From positions 310,001 through 374,000 of the forward strand of contig JAACJK010000065.1 in NCBI GenBank assembly GCA_013368325.1: 64,000 nucleotides of DNA, written 5' to 3'. Below, in pieces: positions 36,742 through 49,321 of this stretch. Both the position numbers and the translations under genes were made by a program. Each line of letters starts with the position of its first letter. Within the stretch, counting starts at the first letter, position 1. The notes below the pieces were generated by a model that did not search any database, was not told the DNA's origin, and saw only the letters and a list, made by a program, of their open reading frames with translations. The DNA comes from Ephemerocybe angulata. Lineage: Eukaryota; Basidiomycota; Agaricomycetes; Agaricales; Psathyrellaceae.

Positions 36742-39033
36742 TATGCAACAGAAGCAGAGCAGCAGGAGAAGCAGGTATGCATGCCACCCACCAGGCGGCC
36801 CGCTGGGTGCTACATAGTACGAAGCTGGCTGAGCTGGGTTGGCCCTCCCACGCTCCGAGAGTCCGAGTCCGAGAGGTCTTCCCTGCGCGAGGCAGGCGCG
36901 AGGTGCATCATCGCTCCGACGGGACTGGGTGGGTTCTCACCATGCCACGCCGTGCATCTCCATGCATCCACGGTGACCAGGGTATATCAGGTTGCGTACG
37001 TAGGTCGCCATTGTCAACTACTCACACGGCGCCGGCCATTATAATGTAGCTTCAAGAAGAGCTTGGTGCTTTCTCTTGATCTGATAATAATATCGCGTCT
37101 GCCACCCAGAGTGCGGGGTTCCCTGGGGTTCCGACCGTCTTGGGCGGTGGTGGTGGCTGAGACATGGGTAAGTCCTGTGCGCTGGGAGGCTTCTTCCGCG
37201 CTTCATGTCCATGCATTCCCGGATGTCTGATGCGGGCGTCTAGTTCTCGCCCAATTCAGTCTGGCGCGTACGTATGTGCATCCCGTCAGCTTGGAGCGAG
37301 TGAGCGTTAACGAGAGCGAATCGATGAAGTCAGTCCCACTGCAACGGTACAGCAGGATTCTTTCAAGAACACTACTCACAATACAGGCGGTCATACCATA
37401 CCCCATGTGACGCCCGTGCTTCTGGGCTTCGCGTTCAACTTCTTCTTTCTTCTTTCTTCTTTCTTCTATGCTTTATTTGGGCGCGTAACAATCGAATGAA
37501 AGAACAGAAGGGGAGACAAAGAAGGACGTACGTGAAGTAGTATGTTCGTCTCTTTTCGCCCCCTGATTCGCTTCCAAAGATAACTTAGATACTTAGAAGA
37601 AGTGCTAGGGCGCTGCGTGCCGTGTCGCCCGTTTACTCCGCGTCCATATATATCTATACACGACAAAGATGGTCGGTCGTGTTCGAGATATCAATCATAC
37701 GTCGGAGAAATGGGATGGCGGAGTGCAGCTTGCACCGCATCTGCGTTGTTCAATGTTCGACGTCGACGGGAACGGACTCGAGATGGGTGCAGCAGCTTCC
37801 TTCCTTCCCATCATGGACTCGCAGTTCAGTTGCGTTTGCGGAAGGTGGAGACGAGTGATCGACCCTTCGTGTCAGTGTTGACTTCGCGGGAAAACGACAA
37901 CGTACATACATATACTTGCTTGACGCTGCAGGTAACCGTGCTCATCGTAGTAGGCAGGTGCCAGGGAGATCATCGTGAGAAGGGTATATATGTAGTACCA
38001 GCTTTCCTCGACTTCTCGAAGAGGTGGTGCAGGTCTTGTCTTGTCTTGGAGTAACTGACGGTGAGTGTCAAAGGTACGTATGTCACCGTTGATAAGATAG
38101 CAGCGGTGTGCGAGTGGAGATAAGTATACTAGTAAGTATATCGAGGGTGGGCGATCAAGTCGACTGTCTGTTTGGATGATGAGAAGAAGCGCCCAGGACA
38201 GCCTCGTTCACCTCTTTGAGCTCCGCGCGCTATCCTGGAAACGCAGGGTGACCAGGGTATACGGCGTCGGAGGAGGTTGACTAACACACGGAGTATCCTT
38301 ACCTGATGCCAGATGTGGCGGAACGTGGTGCATCGCACTACGTATTCGCAGCGACCCTAGTAGCTGATAATTGAGCTGCGTTCTGCCGTAAGAGAGCTAG
38401 GCTGCACATCAAAACACTAAGTACTGGATTGAGCATCATCAGTTCGGCGAAAAGAAAGGGAGAAGGAGAGAAGCAAGCTACGGATATTTATCTCCTTGGG
38501 AGGGCGAAGAAGCTGTGGCGGGCATCCAGGGGCTATGGGGTCAGGACCGATGAGAGAAAAGAACAGAGAAGCGCGGCGAGTGGGATTAAAGAAGGAGAGT
38601 CTCTCCGTCAGAATAGATGGCCGAGTGGGTGTAATTCCGCCAGTACCTCGGTCGATAATTAGGAGTGCGGCGTCTGGGGATGAAGCGGTAGTGGCCGTGT
38701 ACGTTACCGGGATGCAGAGGGGCTGCGCCTCGGATCTCTGGGGCAGCGGTGGGACGTCATGGGAGGCTTCTTGGAAGAGGCCGGGCCAGGTTTAATTCTG
38801 TGGATCGCCCCCCGACAGGCACGGTCGTACGGTGGCAGAGGCGGTTTCTGTCAGATCTGGCTCGAATCTGATCGCCCAATCGGGAAAAGCATCCGTCGCC
38901 GTGACTCGCCCATGAGCCGGTTTCGATCGTTCCCAATAAGGAAGCCACTTCTTCGCTCTCCCGCTTCCTGGAATCGCTAATAAAGGCTGCTGTGCTTGCT
39001 GATCCAATCTTTTGCCCTTTCTTCCCGCCCTCC
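36742..39033. other. Intergenic, 2.3 kb
   Basis: Contains a (TTTCTTC)n pyrimidine microsatellite near 37440-37467. The 1-2 kb before 39034 is the upstream region of the next gene and includes a CCAAT at 38875 (CGCCCAATCGG). No supported gene. Confidence 0.4.
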
Positions 39034-39994
39034 ATGTCTGGCTTCAGCCTCCGCCCCATCCACGACATGTCGCCGTTGCCGTCGCCCACAGCGAGCACGA
39101 CGTCCCCCGACGACCACCACCACAGCCCCGCCTACAAGGTCCCCGCACCCGCCGCCCACCGCCCCTCGCCCCCGGGCTCCCTCAGCGGCAGGCCCAGGCG
39201 GCCCTTCTCTCCGAGCTCGCTCAGAGGTGTGCTCCGCAGTCCCGCACGCAGTTCGCGATCGCTCACCCCCGACAGACCTCGACCTCTCCCAGACAAGTGA
39301 GATGCAGTCGCGCAAATACCCTGCGCCACCGACCGGCCACGACCTCATGGCCATGTTCCCCGCACCTCCCCCCGACAACTTTCCAGAAATGCGGCCGGGG
39401 CCCACCAGCGGCTACTTCCAGCGCCAGGAGCGCGACTTTTTCAAGAAGGCGGGCAAGGAAATCCTCCGCGTCCGGCTGGAGGTCGACATGCCCTATGACA
39501 GCAGCAACCCTGAGCTCGGCAAGCCCTCAGCCTCGTTATCAAGAGCGAATAGCAGCTCCTCCCGTCCATGGCCGCCGACAGCCGCTGGGCCCTCGTCCTC
39601 GCATGGCCTTCCCCCCGCTTCGGGATCTGCATCGCATTCGCCCAATATCTCATCTTCCGCGGCGCCTCCTCCATATCCCCATCCCGCAAGCAGAAGCTCG
39701 CCGAGAGGTTCTCTGTCTAATCCAGCGCCGCTTTTTCCCTTATCAACGAATCATCCCCATCCCCATTCACAACCACCGCCGCCTAATCTCCATCCACCAC
39801 CTGGCCCAGCTCACCAAAATGGCCCCGGGGTGCGCACGACGCCGCCCCAGGACCCTTCCCAGCTCTCGTCGACCGCAAAGTCAGAGTTCTCGCAGGATGA
39901 CTATGACGACTCAGAGTCCTGGCGACGTCCAATTCCCTTCGCAGAGCGAAGGCGCGCTGGAAAACATACCAGAAGAGTGATCGTCCGAACATAG
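39034..39994 (+). CDS. Conserved basidiomycete protein, Pro/Ser-rich, unknown function
   Basis: Two exons, 39034-39226 and 39276-39994, give exactly 303 residues; the 49-bp intron (GTGTGC...GACAG) shifts the reading frame, and the joined codon is G|AC. The N-terminus (MSGFSLRPIHDMSPLPSP) and C-terminal half are disordered, rich in Ser, Pro and His. The ordered core at about 75-130 reads KYPAPPTGHDLMAMFPAPPP and then RPGPTSGYFQRQERDFFKKA GKEILRV, which has the look of a conserved domain. The end is acidic then basic (DDYDDSESWRRPIPFAERRR). I recognise the core as a pattern shared by mushroom-forming fungi but know of no function. Nuclear or regulatory role is a guess from composition. Confidence 0.6.
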
Positions 39995-42900
39995 AAACTG
40001 GATCCTTCGTTCTGTTCTCGTGTCGTTGTCGTGTTCCTCTTGGTGATTCCCTTCTTCCATTCTTGATATCCTCTCTATATCTTTTTTGCGGTTTCTATGC
40101 ATCGTCGTATCTACGCCATCATTCAAGTTCATTCCCTTCAGACTTTTGTCACCCCCGCAGACAATCCTTATGTGAGGTGAGAAGTCCTGTGGCTGTATCC
40201 TCGTCGAAGTGCCGTTGTTGACGCGATCTTTCAGACATGCCATGCGACTTTTGGACTCTATTCGCTCAGGAACTTGCGCCGCAGAAACATCTCCCGTTAT
40301 AGCTCGGCACCCATCCATCCATTCATCCCTCATTCCCATTTTTGCTACCCCACCCACTCATTCTCATTATAGACGTCATCAGGGTATCAGAATTCTGACG
40401 ACCATTGGCCCATCTCTCCGACCGGTACCCGTTGTCCGTTATCTTCTTTCTGTTTTCGATCGTGCTATCCAAAATTCACCGTTGGCGATGACCGGATGAC
40501 CAACAGGATGACCAACCGTCTGTCCATCCGACATCCTAAACGGTGCTCTCTCGCTCTGATTGTAGAGGCCTTCATTTGCCAGCTGCCTGGCGAATGGAGC
40601 CGGCGTCGACACGATACGATTACGATTACGATACGTTACCCATCTACCCTTGCATGCATACCAAAATATACCTCTTGCCCAGTTGGGGGCGCACCATTCC
40701 GGCCGATGACGGATATGTCAGTCAGGACTAGTGGATCTGCATACGTGCGATTGGGAAGGCGTGGCTGGAGATTGTGGCAGTGGGTTCGTTCGAAGAGGTT
40801 TGCATATGGGGAGTCTATCGGATGAACTTGAAGTCTCGCTCGCTCGGTATGTGTTGTCGTGACTTGCCGGCCATTTTGGTGTTACCCCGCTATGAACGAG
40901 TCGGATTTCCTGTCCGTACCGAGTTCGCCGTTATGCTATGCTATGCACATGGGGCACGGCTGCGGTATGTATTGGTTACTGCACATAGCTAGTTTGTATT
41001 ATCATTATGCTCCTACCGGGAGATTGACCGACCTCGATCAGATCACAATCAATGAACGGGGCACAGACATAGGTGGATTCAAGGAAGCTAAGCCAAGGAT
41101 GTGGACGAGGAGGCGAGCTGTGTCGTAAGTGCATAGTAAGAGCTGTGTTACATGACATGTATTGTATTGCATGCGATACGATACGATATGACAGAAGTTA
41201 TCACGGCGATTAATCGAGCAGGCCATCCATCCAGATATCCGGTGTGGCGAAGTGTGATTGATCATTTCAGACTTATCAGTTATGTCCCGAGCCGGGAAGT
41301 GTTTCTTTATCTGGGGATTCTGGGGTGACGGGCACCAAGGATGGACTCGGATTCAGAAGGAAATTGGAAGGAAGAAATTTGGAAGCGGTGCATGGATGGG
41401 CATGAGGCTGCGGGGGTTTAGGGATGGGGGTGTTGGGTTCTTACATGCCTATCTCATGCTCGATTGCCGGGCACCGGGGTGGTTCTCGCTCCCCTCTTTC
41501 AACGCCGGGTTTGAAGGGATATACTTGGTATCTTGAATCGAATCGTCTGAGATAATTAGGGTCTGAAAAGTTCTTTCTGGGCTGCATTGCTATTATCTAC
41601 GGTTGGATGTGTGGCTGTTGTGGGATGCGGTTTGTTTTGTTTTGACGTTTTGCTTCACGGTGATTAAGGTCGTGTCCGGGGATACTTCGTACATAGATGT
41701 TCGTCGCTGAGTTGCCAGGCAGGCGCGTGGATGGGGCGTGTGCCGAGGTAGCGTCGGGTCGGATGTCGGACGTCTAGTTCGTTATCAGATTCAGGGTTGC
41801 TATTATATGGTGGGTAGGCATCTGGAGCCATGTCTGTCCACTCATCAGTCTGAGGCTGGGTGCTTTGACTGCCTGATTGGCAGACATATGCCAGTGATAG
41901 ACTTGCACTGGCGATCGGTCGTTGTAAGTGCCTGGCAATTCTATTGACTCGGGTCTGTCTGTATGTGTGATTTGGTTGCGAGGAGGTGAGATGGGGTGTA
42001 GGCCGTGTGGCAGGAGATGAGAGACAGGTGATGTATGTACGAGTTGTCGGACACTTGCGCCATTCACTTGGCTTCGCGGGAGTGCACCACGATTTATGCC
42101 GGTGGTTGGTACAAAAGGCCTGGGCATGTCCGAAGAACACATGGCATCCTTCGCGTTGGGATGTGCTATCTATTGAGATTACTGCCTTGGGAAGGGTTAT
42201 CCGCTATTGGCATGTTGAAGACGATATGAAGGTCTTTGAATGAATACTGTATTGGAGCTGGTTAGCGCTCAGGCGTTCAGATATGCTCGTGGTGCTATTA
42301 AACAAGCTCCAAGTCATCCCTTTATGTGGCATAGCCTAATTACCGCGGGTATACGTCTCTGTGAGTATACGAGGTCACTTCCGCACCGAGTTGTCTCCAT
42401 TTCTGAGCCAGACTATGACGGGCGCCTAACTCGAGATGTCACTAGCACATTGGAGTGCACGAACATTAGCCTCTTATCAGATGGCATACTGATATGAAGT
42501 TACCTTTACCTACAGCCCCCAGATACCTGAGGTACCCTCACTGTCCTCTCCAAGTCCTAACTTCTCCAACAACATACCTAGTACCTAGACGTCCCAAGTC
42601 CGGCGAGCGCTAGGCACCCTGCCCGCAGATCGATCGATCACAGGTAAGCTCAGGGTTGCGCGATTGCAGAGCCAGATCCGATGGCCAACCTGTCAGACAA
42701 GCCAAGCAGCCTTTTGATCGGCGTACTCGACGAAGTAACTTAGTAAGTAAGCTTTTCTTTCTTCCTTCCTTCCTAGAGACAGGCCCGGCTCAACCGTTGT
42801 AGTAATCTTAGAAAGCGCCACTAGGACCTGCCACGCCTGGGGTTTCGTAATAGGTGGTAGTTCCCGTAAAGATCCAAAAATGTAAACTTGAAAGAAAGCG

Positions 42901-43267
42901 TGTTTGATGTCTGGTAAGCTCTGGGTTTTGCTGAGATCCGGGGTTTAGTTTGGTATGAGGAGTGCTTACGGCGTACGGCGACTTGGTTGTTTTCGAGCTC
43001 AGCGAGGGGTCGGTCGGTCGACACCTCGGGCAAGAGGGGTGGCGGTGTCACGCCAGCACTTACCCTTCCCCATCGTTAGCGCCGCAGAGTCCCTCTTCTT
43101 CCCCTTCTCCCTTCTCGCATCCGTTGCCCGCCGCTCCGCCGCGCAGGTGCAAATGCTTATGACCGCCGAACGTGTGTGCGGCGGCGACACCTCCTTCTCG
43201 CGTGCGGCGCCCATATGCATGTATGTATGGCCTTGTATGGCCTCAGGGTCGCTGTGTCATCCCAGGC
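39995..43267. other. Gene-poor region of 3.3 kb
   Basis: Small frames only. The pair of overlapping minus-strand frames at 41664-42142 has no recognisable motif and no splice structure. Near 40609-40640 is a short ACGATACGATTACGATTACG microsatellite. Otherwise nothing seen. Confidence 0.4.
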
Positions 43268-43271
43268 TTAA

Positions 43272-43570
43272 GCAGGACCCCCGAAAATCCCCTGTGAACA
43301 TTGATCCGCCCAACCAGACAGAATATGGACCTCCGCCGGACACATTTGAAAAATTTTGTCCTCCAATCCGAAAAGTTTGGGTCCCATTCGATCCGAATGG
43401 ACCTCATTTGACCGTTTTTCGGGTTCAGAGGCGAAAAATCGAAGAAAATGAGCCAAAAATCGAATATTTGTGCTCAGACCAGACAGATTCAGCCAAATTT
43501 AGGTCATTTTGACCAGACAGATTATGGGACTTCGGGATCAAGGTTCAGAGGGGGTTTTCGGGGGTCCTGC
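43272..43570. mobile_element. TTAA-flanked miniature inverted-repeat element (MITE)
   Basis: The 299-bp element starts GCAGGACCCCCGAAAATCCC and ends in the inverted match GGGGTTTTCGGGGGTCCTGC, flanked on both sides by TTAA (43268-43271 and 43571-43574). It is non-coding. Its interior is AT-rich with a thrice-repeated CCAGACAGA motif (near 43312, 43479 and 43513). TTAA target sites are used by piggyBac-type transposases, so this may be a piggyBac-mobilised MITE. Because GCTTAAGC on each side is itself a palindrome, the exact border could lie a few bases further out. Confidence 0.75.
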
Positions 43571-43574
43571 TTAA

Positions 43575-45073
43575 GCGCGAGGATAAGCCTGGATAAGCGA
43601 GTGTTAAGCGCCGGCGCGTCCCGGGCTCGGTTGCTGGTGATCATCATCATCCTGCTTCGCTTCCTTGCCCCACGCATGCCGTATGGGCCAAGTGACGCCT
43701 TAGACTGCGCCACTGGGCTACCAGCCGCATTCGGTAGGCCCAACCCTGCCCAACCGGGAGGAACCGAGAGGATTGCAAATTCGAAAGGACCGTTGGCTGC
43801 GAGGCTCTCCGAGACCTCGAGGTTTCCTTACTTACATAGCAGCGTAGTATGTTGGGGGTCGGTTATGTGAGGATGAGTGAGCTAGAGCGAGCTCCGGAGG
43901 CTGGGCGCCTAAATATAAAACAGTCCACTTGTGTACGCAAATGCCCAGGAAGCCCATGACGGCCTGGCGTGTTGGGTTTCGGAACTAGCGGCCGCGGTAC
44001 CATAGTCGCCTACAGTTGCCCACACAACTCTACACAATCCCTCGTGGAAGTTATCATCCGCGACGGATCGAAGCGGCGGGCTCGCCACGGGGTGGCCTTC
44101 ACACATCCCGAAATAACCGTATTGGAAATTGGGTGACCGGGAGGTAAGTATACCGTCGCGTTTATATGTACAAAGTAACGCGGCGGCGGATAGCGGCGGA
44201 TGATCTGGCAGGATCTGTCTGGGCAGCCCCTGGCAGTGTGGCTTGCGGGATGAGGAATGGAAGCGCAGTGGCGCGTGGTGAACGCGGTATTGCGAGAGGC
44301 CGGTTGTGCCATGGGGAAGCGTGGGGCTGAGCGTGATATGTATGTCGGTGTGTGGACTGGGTAATGAACTAGCGCTGACACGATATGATTAAATGAAGTC
44401 GTTCAGTTCTGAGTTCATGACTTTGCTTTGGGCGGTAATTAGGTGCTTAATTTACGGTGGAATGGTGCCTTCGTGGTATTGGGTTATGGGGGGTGTCGGG
44501 GATCGAGAGAAACGAGTTGAAGTGCCATTGTTTAGATATGGATATGACGGTAAGTTAGTCACTGCCAAGCGACCGAGGACAAAATCGATACCCTTGATCG
44601 TGGCGACTTCGTTTTATGCATATCTCGGGTACGCACATACTAGAGTACACAGATTGAGGACGTTGAGATAAACTAGGCCAGCAAACATGAGGAATCCTTC
44701 AGGGACAACATGGGGTGTCGGTAACCGGCAGGCATGCATATGGACCATTTATTCTACTCTCAGGCAGGCACAACTCATCTACGGGCAGACCAAGAAAGGG
44801 AGCCAGAGATACGGAGGTTGACTTGGGAGGTATCGAAAGACGGAGTCGCTGCGGGGAGGTCGGAAAAAGCACGATCCGCGCCGTCAAAGCGTCACTTCTC
44901 CCACTGCTTCTCATTTGGCATCAATTACCCGGCGACGCGACTGGAAAACTTGGGCGCTTGATAACATTTTGAGCTCAATACCAATTATCAATATTTACTA
45001 ATTTCCGTAAACGCTTTTATTACTTGTCTTGCCGATACAAATACATCATTACATAGTAGGTTGGTTATTAAAC
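43575..45073. other. Intergenic, 1.5 kb
   Basis: No convincing gene. Ends at the outer border of the left palindrome arm, right behind the stop codon of MDR copy 3. Confidence 0.4.
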
Positions 45074-46614
45074 TCAAGGCCCAGGTACGAACCCGGCCGG
45101 GATTTGGTGGGAAACCTCAATGACCACCTTCCCAACATGTTTCTGCGACTCGAGGTATGCATACGCAGCCACAGCGTCGGCGAACCTGAAGACCTTGTCG
45201 ATAACGGGTTCGGTCTTCAAAGGGTTCGCCTCCATAAGTCGGATCATGTTCTTGAACCTGCATCCCAACGATTAGTTCTACCTCAAACGCCCACACATTA
45301 TTAGACAGCTCACAGTGAGACAGAGCCGACGTATACGCCCCTAACCTCAATCGCCTTCATGAGGATAGAAACGAGAGGGTTCCCTGAAGTACCCTGGAAG
45401 AAAAGTTCGCAGAGATCGTTGTGCCATTAATTCCAACACCGGACGATGATTTATAATATTCGAGACGAACCTCTGCCACGAACCCAATAACAGCGACCTC
45501 TCCCCCGTGTCGGACAGAATTAATAGACTTCTCGTACGTCCCAGATCCCCCAACTTCGATGACATGGTCAACACCGACACCACCAGTCTAACTTTTCGTC
45601 AGCGCCGTATCGCGAGAGAAACCAGGTAGGTAGCACTCACAATCTTCATAACCTCTTTATGCCAGTCAGGAGTCTTCTTGTAGTTAATGAGGTGCTTGGC
45701 TCCCAGCTTCGAGGCGATTCTCAATTTGTCGTCGGACGAGGAGGTAGCGATAACGATCGCGCCGGAGGCCACAGCGAACTGAAGTGCAAAGCTACAGAAA
45801 GGGGGCCGGCCAATTAGTCAGTGGGTACTCGTCAAGGCTAAGGCGCAACTGACATAGATACGCCGCCTGATCCAAGCACTAAGACGTAGTCCCCGGCCTT
45901 GAGGCGGTTAGGGCCATGCAAACCATTGTAGGCCGTGAGCGCCGCACATCTAAACACCTAAGCATCAGATTAACCGCCCTCACTGACTCTCCAAAAGGTA
46001 TACGTACGGCAAGGTAGACGCCTGAAGATAGTCGAGATGCGCGGGGATTCGGACCAGGGCATGCTCAGGGAAACACCTGTACTGCGTCAGAACGCCCGGA
46101 GATTGCCCGCCCAAGGACGTCTGAACGGCCTCCGGAGTGAGTGGACCGTCGAGATATCCTGTCATGAAGTTCGAGCAGACACGGTCTCCTTTCTTCCAGT
46201 TCTTGACGTCCTCACCAACGCACAAGACTTCCCCGGCCATGTCTGAGCACGGGATGATGTTCTCGTAGACCCTAAGCTCGACAGTCAGCTTTGAGGGAGC
46301 AGATGAAGTCCTGTTACAACGTACCCAATGTCGTACTTTCCTACAGAGACCGAGTAGTCACGGTACTGTAACTTTGTTATATCGAGCTGATGAGAGAAAA
46401 ATGGGACACCTTACCTGCAAGGAGACGGCACGGACTTTGACCAGCACTTCGTTTGCTTTCGGTTTGGACACTGGAGCTCTCTTAATATCGAGGTCTCTGT
46501 AGGTTCCAACCTATTGTCATAACCCATAAGAAATCCACCATGCATGGTAAATGTCGTCACCGTGCTCACCTTCGGAAGGAAATAATAGTGGGTGTGGTCG
46601 GGAAGCTCAGACAT
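45074..46614 (-). CDS. Medium-chain NAD(P)-dependent oxidoreductase (MDR), copy 3
   Basis: Same family as copies 1 and 2 but closer to copy 4. Starts MSELPDHTHYYFLPK and continues KPKANEVLVKVRAVSLQ, YRDYSVSVGKYDIG, CSDMAGEVLCVGEDVKNW, LTQYRCFPEHALVRIPAHL, VLGSGGVSM, ASGAIVIATSSSDDKLRIA, HLINYKKTPDWHKEVMKI, VGVDHVIEVGGSGTYEKS and HVGKVVIEV. The Gly-rich cofactor turn and SDMAGE are intact. It lacks the extra intron found in copies 1 and 2 before LVRIP. The C-terminus is 9 residues longer than copy 4 (SHQIPAGFVPGP), because the palindrome breakpoint lies at the end of the coding sequence. All visible joins keep frame. Confidence 0.82.
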
Positions 46615-46685
46615 GTTGGTAAGATGGCGAGGTCGAGTGAAGTCGGAAGGAGAGGTGATGGAGGAAAAACACTGTATATTCGACA

Positions 46686-46694
46686 CTTATAAAG
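46686..46694 (-). promoter_or_regulatory. TATA element of MDR copy 3
   Basis: CTTTATAAG about 72 bp upstream of the start, identical to the element before copy 4. Confidence 0.5.
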
Positions 46695-47438
46695 GGCAGC
46701 TCAGGAGTCGTGGAGACTTTGAATCCTGTCTTGGGCGGGCGAGACATTGGAGTCCATCGAGAAATTTCCTGATAGCCCCGGTTCGATTGGGGTGGGTTTG
46801 AAACTGAATAAGCGGATGTTCTACATGGATCGAAGAGAGGGCCCATCAATGACGAGACTAAATGCGACCCCTTGGCGTAGGAAGCCAGCAGGCTATTGTA
46901 CCAAATCAGAGAAGGAGAAGATGGCTGAAGAGAGAGAAGAGGTGAAGGCCTGCGAGGAAATAAATACGATCAATGATATCATCAAAGCCCAATCCATACA
47001 CTCGCGACTAGATATCTTGTACCCTCGAAGTCAGCAAGATATCGTGGCCGTATTGGTACTGAAAGCAAATCCAAAGATCTGGCCATCAAGTCTAGGCCGC
47101 CGGGGTTCTTCCGCGATTTCTCGCACCTTTCCAACAAACGAGCAGAGCACTATACGTCACAGCTCCTTCAGAAAAGACTCAGGTCCAACACCCGAGCCAG
47201 CGGTTGTGGCTTCAACCCGAGAATGGGCCAAATAGTTTGGGCGGGAACCCCGGGCACCAAGGTGAGTACTGACGCCCCGTCTTCCAACAACCGGTCACCT
47301 AAATTGTTTCCTACCGTTGGCTACCGTCTGCCGCGCTGCTCGTCGTTCGCATTTTGCACTCGCATGCGCCAGTACGGGCATCCCGCTGGCTGCCTTGAAA
47401 CCCATCATATTAGAATGGGAGGACCAAACAATACAATG

Positions 47439-48801
47439 CTACGGAGCACTTCCCGTGGTGGCAAATTTTGCTGAAGCACGGTCGCCAAGATACAACTCCT
47501 CCAAGATCTTCAACGACGACGGCGTAAGGATGCCGTACTTCAGTGCCCGATCCAGAGGCATACACCAATACCGGCCGGCCACTTCTCCCTGAACGAAGTC
47601 GCCGCCCTCCGGCAAGGAAAACGGCACTGTGTCCGGACCCACCGGGTCGAAAAGCTCAAGGACCCGGATAACGAGCACGACTTGGCCCTCCTCCACGTTG
47701 TAGAAATCTTTGGTTCTCCACGTTCTTTAGCTCGAACCGAAAGACGGCATATCCTAAAAGCAAGAATCAAGATGAGCGAATTGGACCCTTGTTGGCAACG
47801 GAAGAGGGACGTAGACCTCACCTTCATACACCCTCGAAGGCGCATCGGAACCTTTGACAGGTCCAGGTCCCTGTGCATCTCTCCAGAACAGTTTGAATCC
47901 CGCTTGGATAGTAGGCACAATGCATTCATCATGGATGAAAGTCATACGATTCGTGAGCATCGGTAGCCGGATGATAAAGGTATCAGAGATGGTATCGAGG
48001 ATAGTCGAATAGTGCTTGAGAACCATGCGACCTCGCGCAGCCCTCTTAACAGCATCACCGATTTGCCCTTGACTAATCAAGCCTTGTTGCAAAAGAAGGG
48101 AGAGGAGAGGGCGATATTCTTTGGAGGTGTAAATCTGAAGCATATGCAGGCGCCAAGGCATGTGGCCACGATGCTCCAGCAAGTCCCTTCCTCTCACGAA
48201 AAGGTCAGTGGCAGAATCGGATGGAGAATCGGCCTCAACCAGACGGAACCTAATCTCCCCTGTCCCAACAGGTAGACCTGGCCTACTGCGAAAGTAGAAA
48301 AAGCCTCTACCTGGGGGGAATGGGTTATATACCTGTTTATGTGGGGTAGCCGTAGAACCCCAATAGTAGGTCAGTTGACTCCCCGTGTCTGTGGCGGTTC
48401 CAAATTTGACCCTGGGTCTTTCGGGACCAGACAAATCGATAATGTCTGACTTGAGGAGGCGCCTTGGATCTAGGTTGTTGACTATGCGCAACACTGGGGT
48501 TGACCTGCGCTTCGGAATATCGCTTTGGCTAGCAGAACTTGAATTCAGGCGGAACTGCTGAATGCTTCCATGCGTCTTCCGGGAAGTTGATATAGCGTTC
48601 ATAGCCAGACCACGAGGGATTCCGTGGCACGCCAGGAGTCCCAGAGCCCTTGTCGGAATAGACGAACTTCCTGAGGAACGGACATGGTGCTACATGCACC
48701 GCGGAAATTGTCGTCAGGAGACCGCTTTCCAGGTATTGTGGCCCCGATAGATCAGAACATACCACTGCCCGCCAGAGGGCACCGGAAAAGCGCTGGACCA
48801 T
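47439..48801 (-). pseudogene. Gene X, copy C: frameshifted
   Basis: Same three-exon plan as copy B: exon 1 begins MVQRFSGALWRAV, and exon 2 continues HHVRSSGSSSIPTRALGLL and runs through SRPGLPVGTGEIRFRLVEAD and MPWRLHMLQIYTS. Early in exon 3 copies B and D read K-V-D/E-R-x-K-D-F-Y-N-V, but copy C has lost two bases within GAGAGAATC (now GAGAACC). That throws the conserved C-terminal ~115 codons (QGEVAGRYWCMPLDRALKYG) out of frame. The downstream sequence is otherwise well kept, so the deletion is recent or the annotated splice site is avoided. It pairs with copy D in the opposite palindrome arm. Confidence 0.75.
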
Positions 48802-48960
48802 CGCCCGTCGACTGTATCGCGCGGACTCGGAGGAGATGGTGGTGGAGGAGGGAAGAGTTGCGAGTTGGCGCTGTCACGCGTCCGCGTCACACATCAATGC
48901 ATCACGGCGCGGGCGCCTGCGGAAGCGCTTGTCTCCGCAATGGAAGAGCGCTCGCGCAGT

Positions 48961-49321
48961 GGGGACCCCTTGAAAGCTACTGTGCACTAGATTCATGCAC
49001 CTTCCTGGTTCAAACGTTCATTCCTCATAATATGGTGCTTGCTTCTCGTAATTCGCACATATGCCTGTCCCTGCAGCGACTCGCTCTCGCATACTTAGAC
49101 CCTCGCCACAGGTTCGATTCTAGAATCCTCCTAATACTTCAAACACATATGCATTACAAGAACACGCTATCTGACTTCAGTGGTAACCTGAGCATACTCC
49201 AAGACCTCCGAATTCCAATCCACAGGTGGCGCACCCTCCAAGCAACTCGACGCCATTCTAAATCGACAAGGACGACGGTCTGTGCGAGATAAATCAGATT
49301 TATTATTTAATAGCGCAGCTA
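48961..49321. other. Intergenic, inner edge of the left palindrome arm
   Basis: Similarity with the right arm fades here. No gene seen. Confidence 0.4.

Larger units (their letters stand above)
45074..48960 (+). repeat. Left arm of a large inverted duplication
   Basis: Holds MDR copy 3 and gene X copy C, both on the minus strand. The reverse complement of this arm matches 52440-57715, including the ~800 bp between the two genes. Examples are CGACTAGATATCTTGTAC followed by CTCGAAGTCAGCA, and the frame fragment GVGLKLNKRMFYMDRREGPS. The arm's outer end falls at the MDR stop codon. Confidence 0.85.

Noticed and set aside
37602..38054. 150-codon plus-strand frame
   Set aside because: Overlapped by two other frames of similar length, no motif, no splice support.
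41664..42142. Pair of overlapping minus-strand frames of 158 and 122 codons
   Set aside because: Low-complexity reading in both frames with no homology recognised; likely chance.
46747..47235. 162-codon plus-strand frame between MDR copy 3 and gene X copy C
   Set aside because: The matching DNA in the other palindrome arm (55801-56067) keeps only part of the frame and is shifted elsewhere, so it is more likely intergenic.
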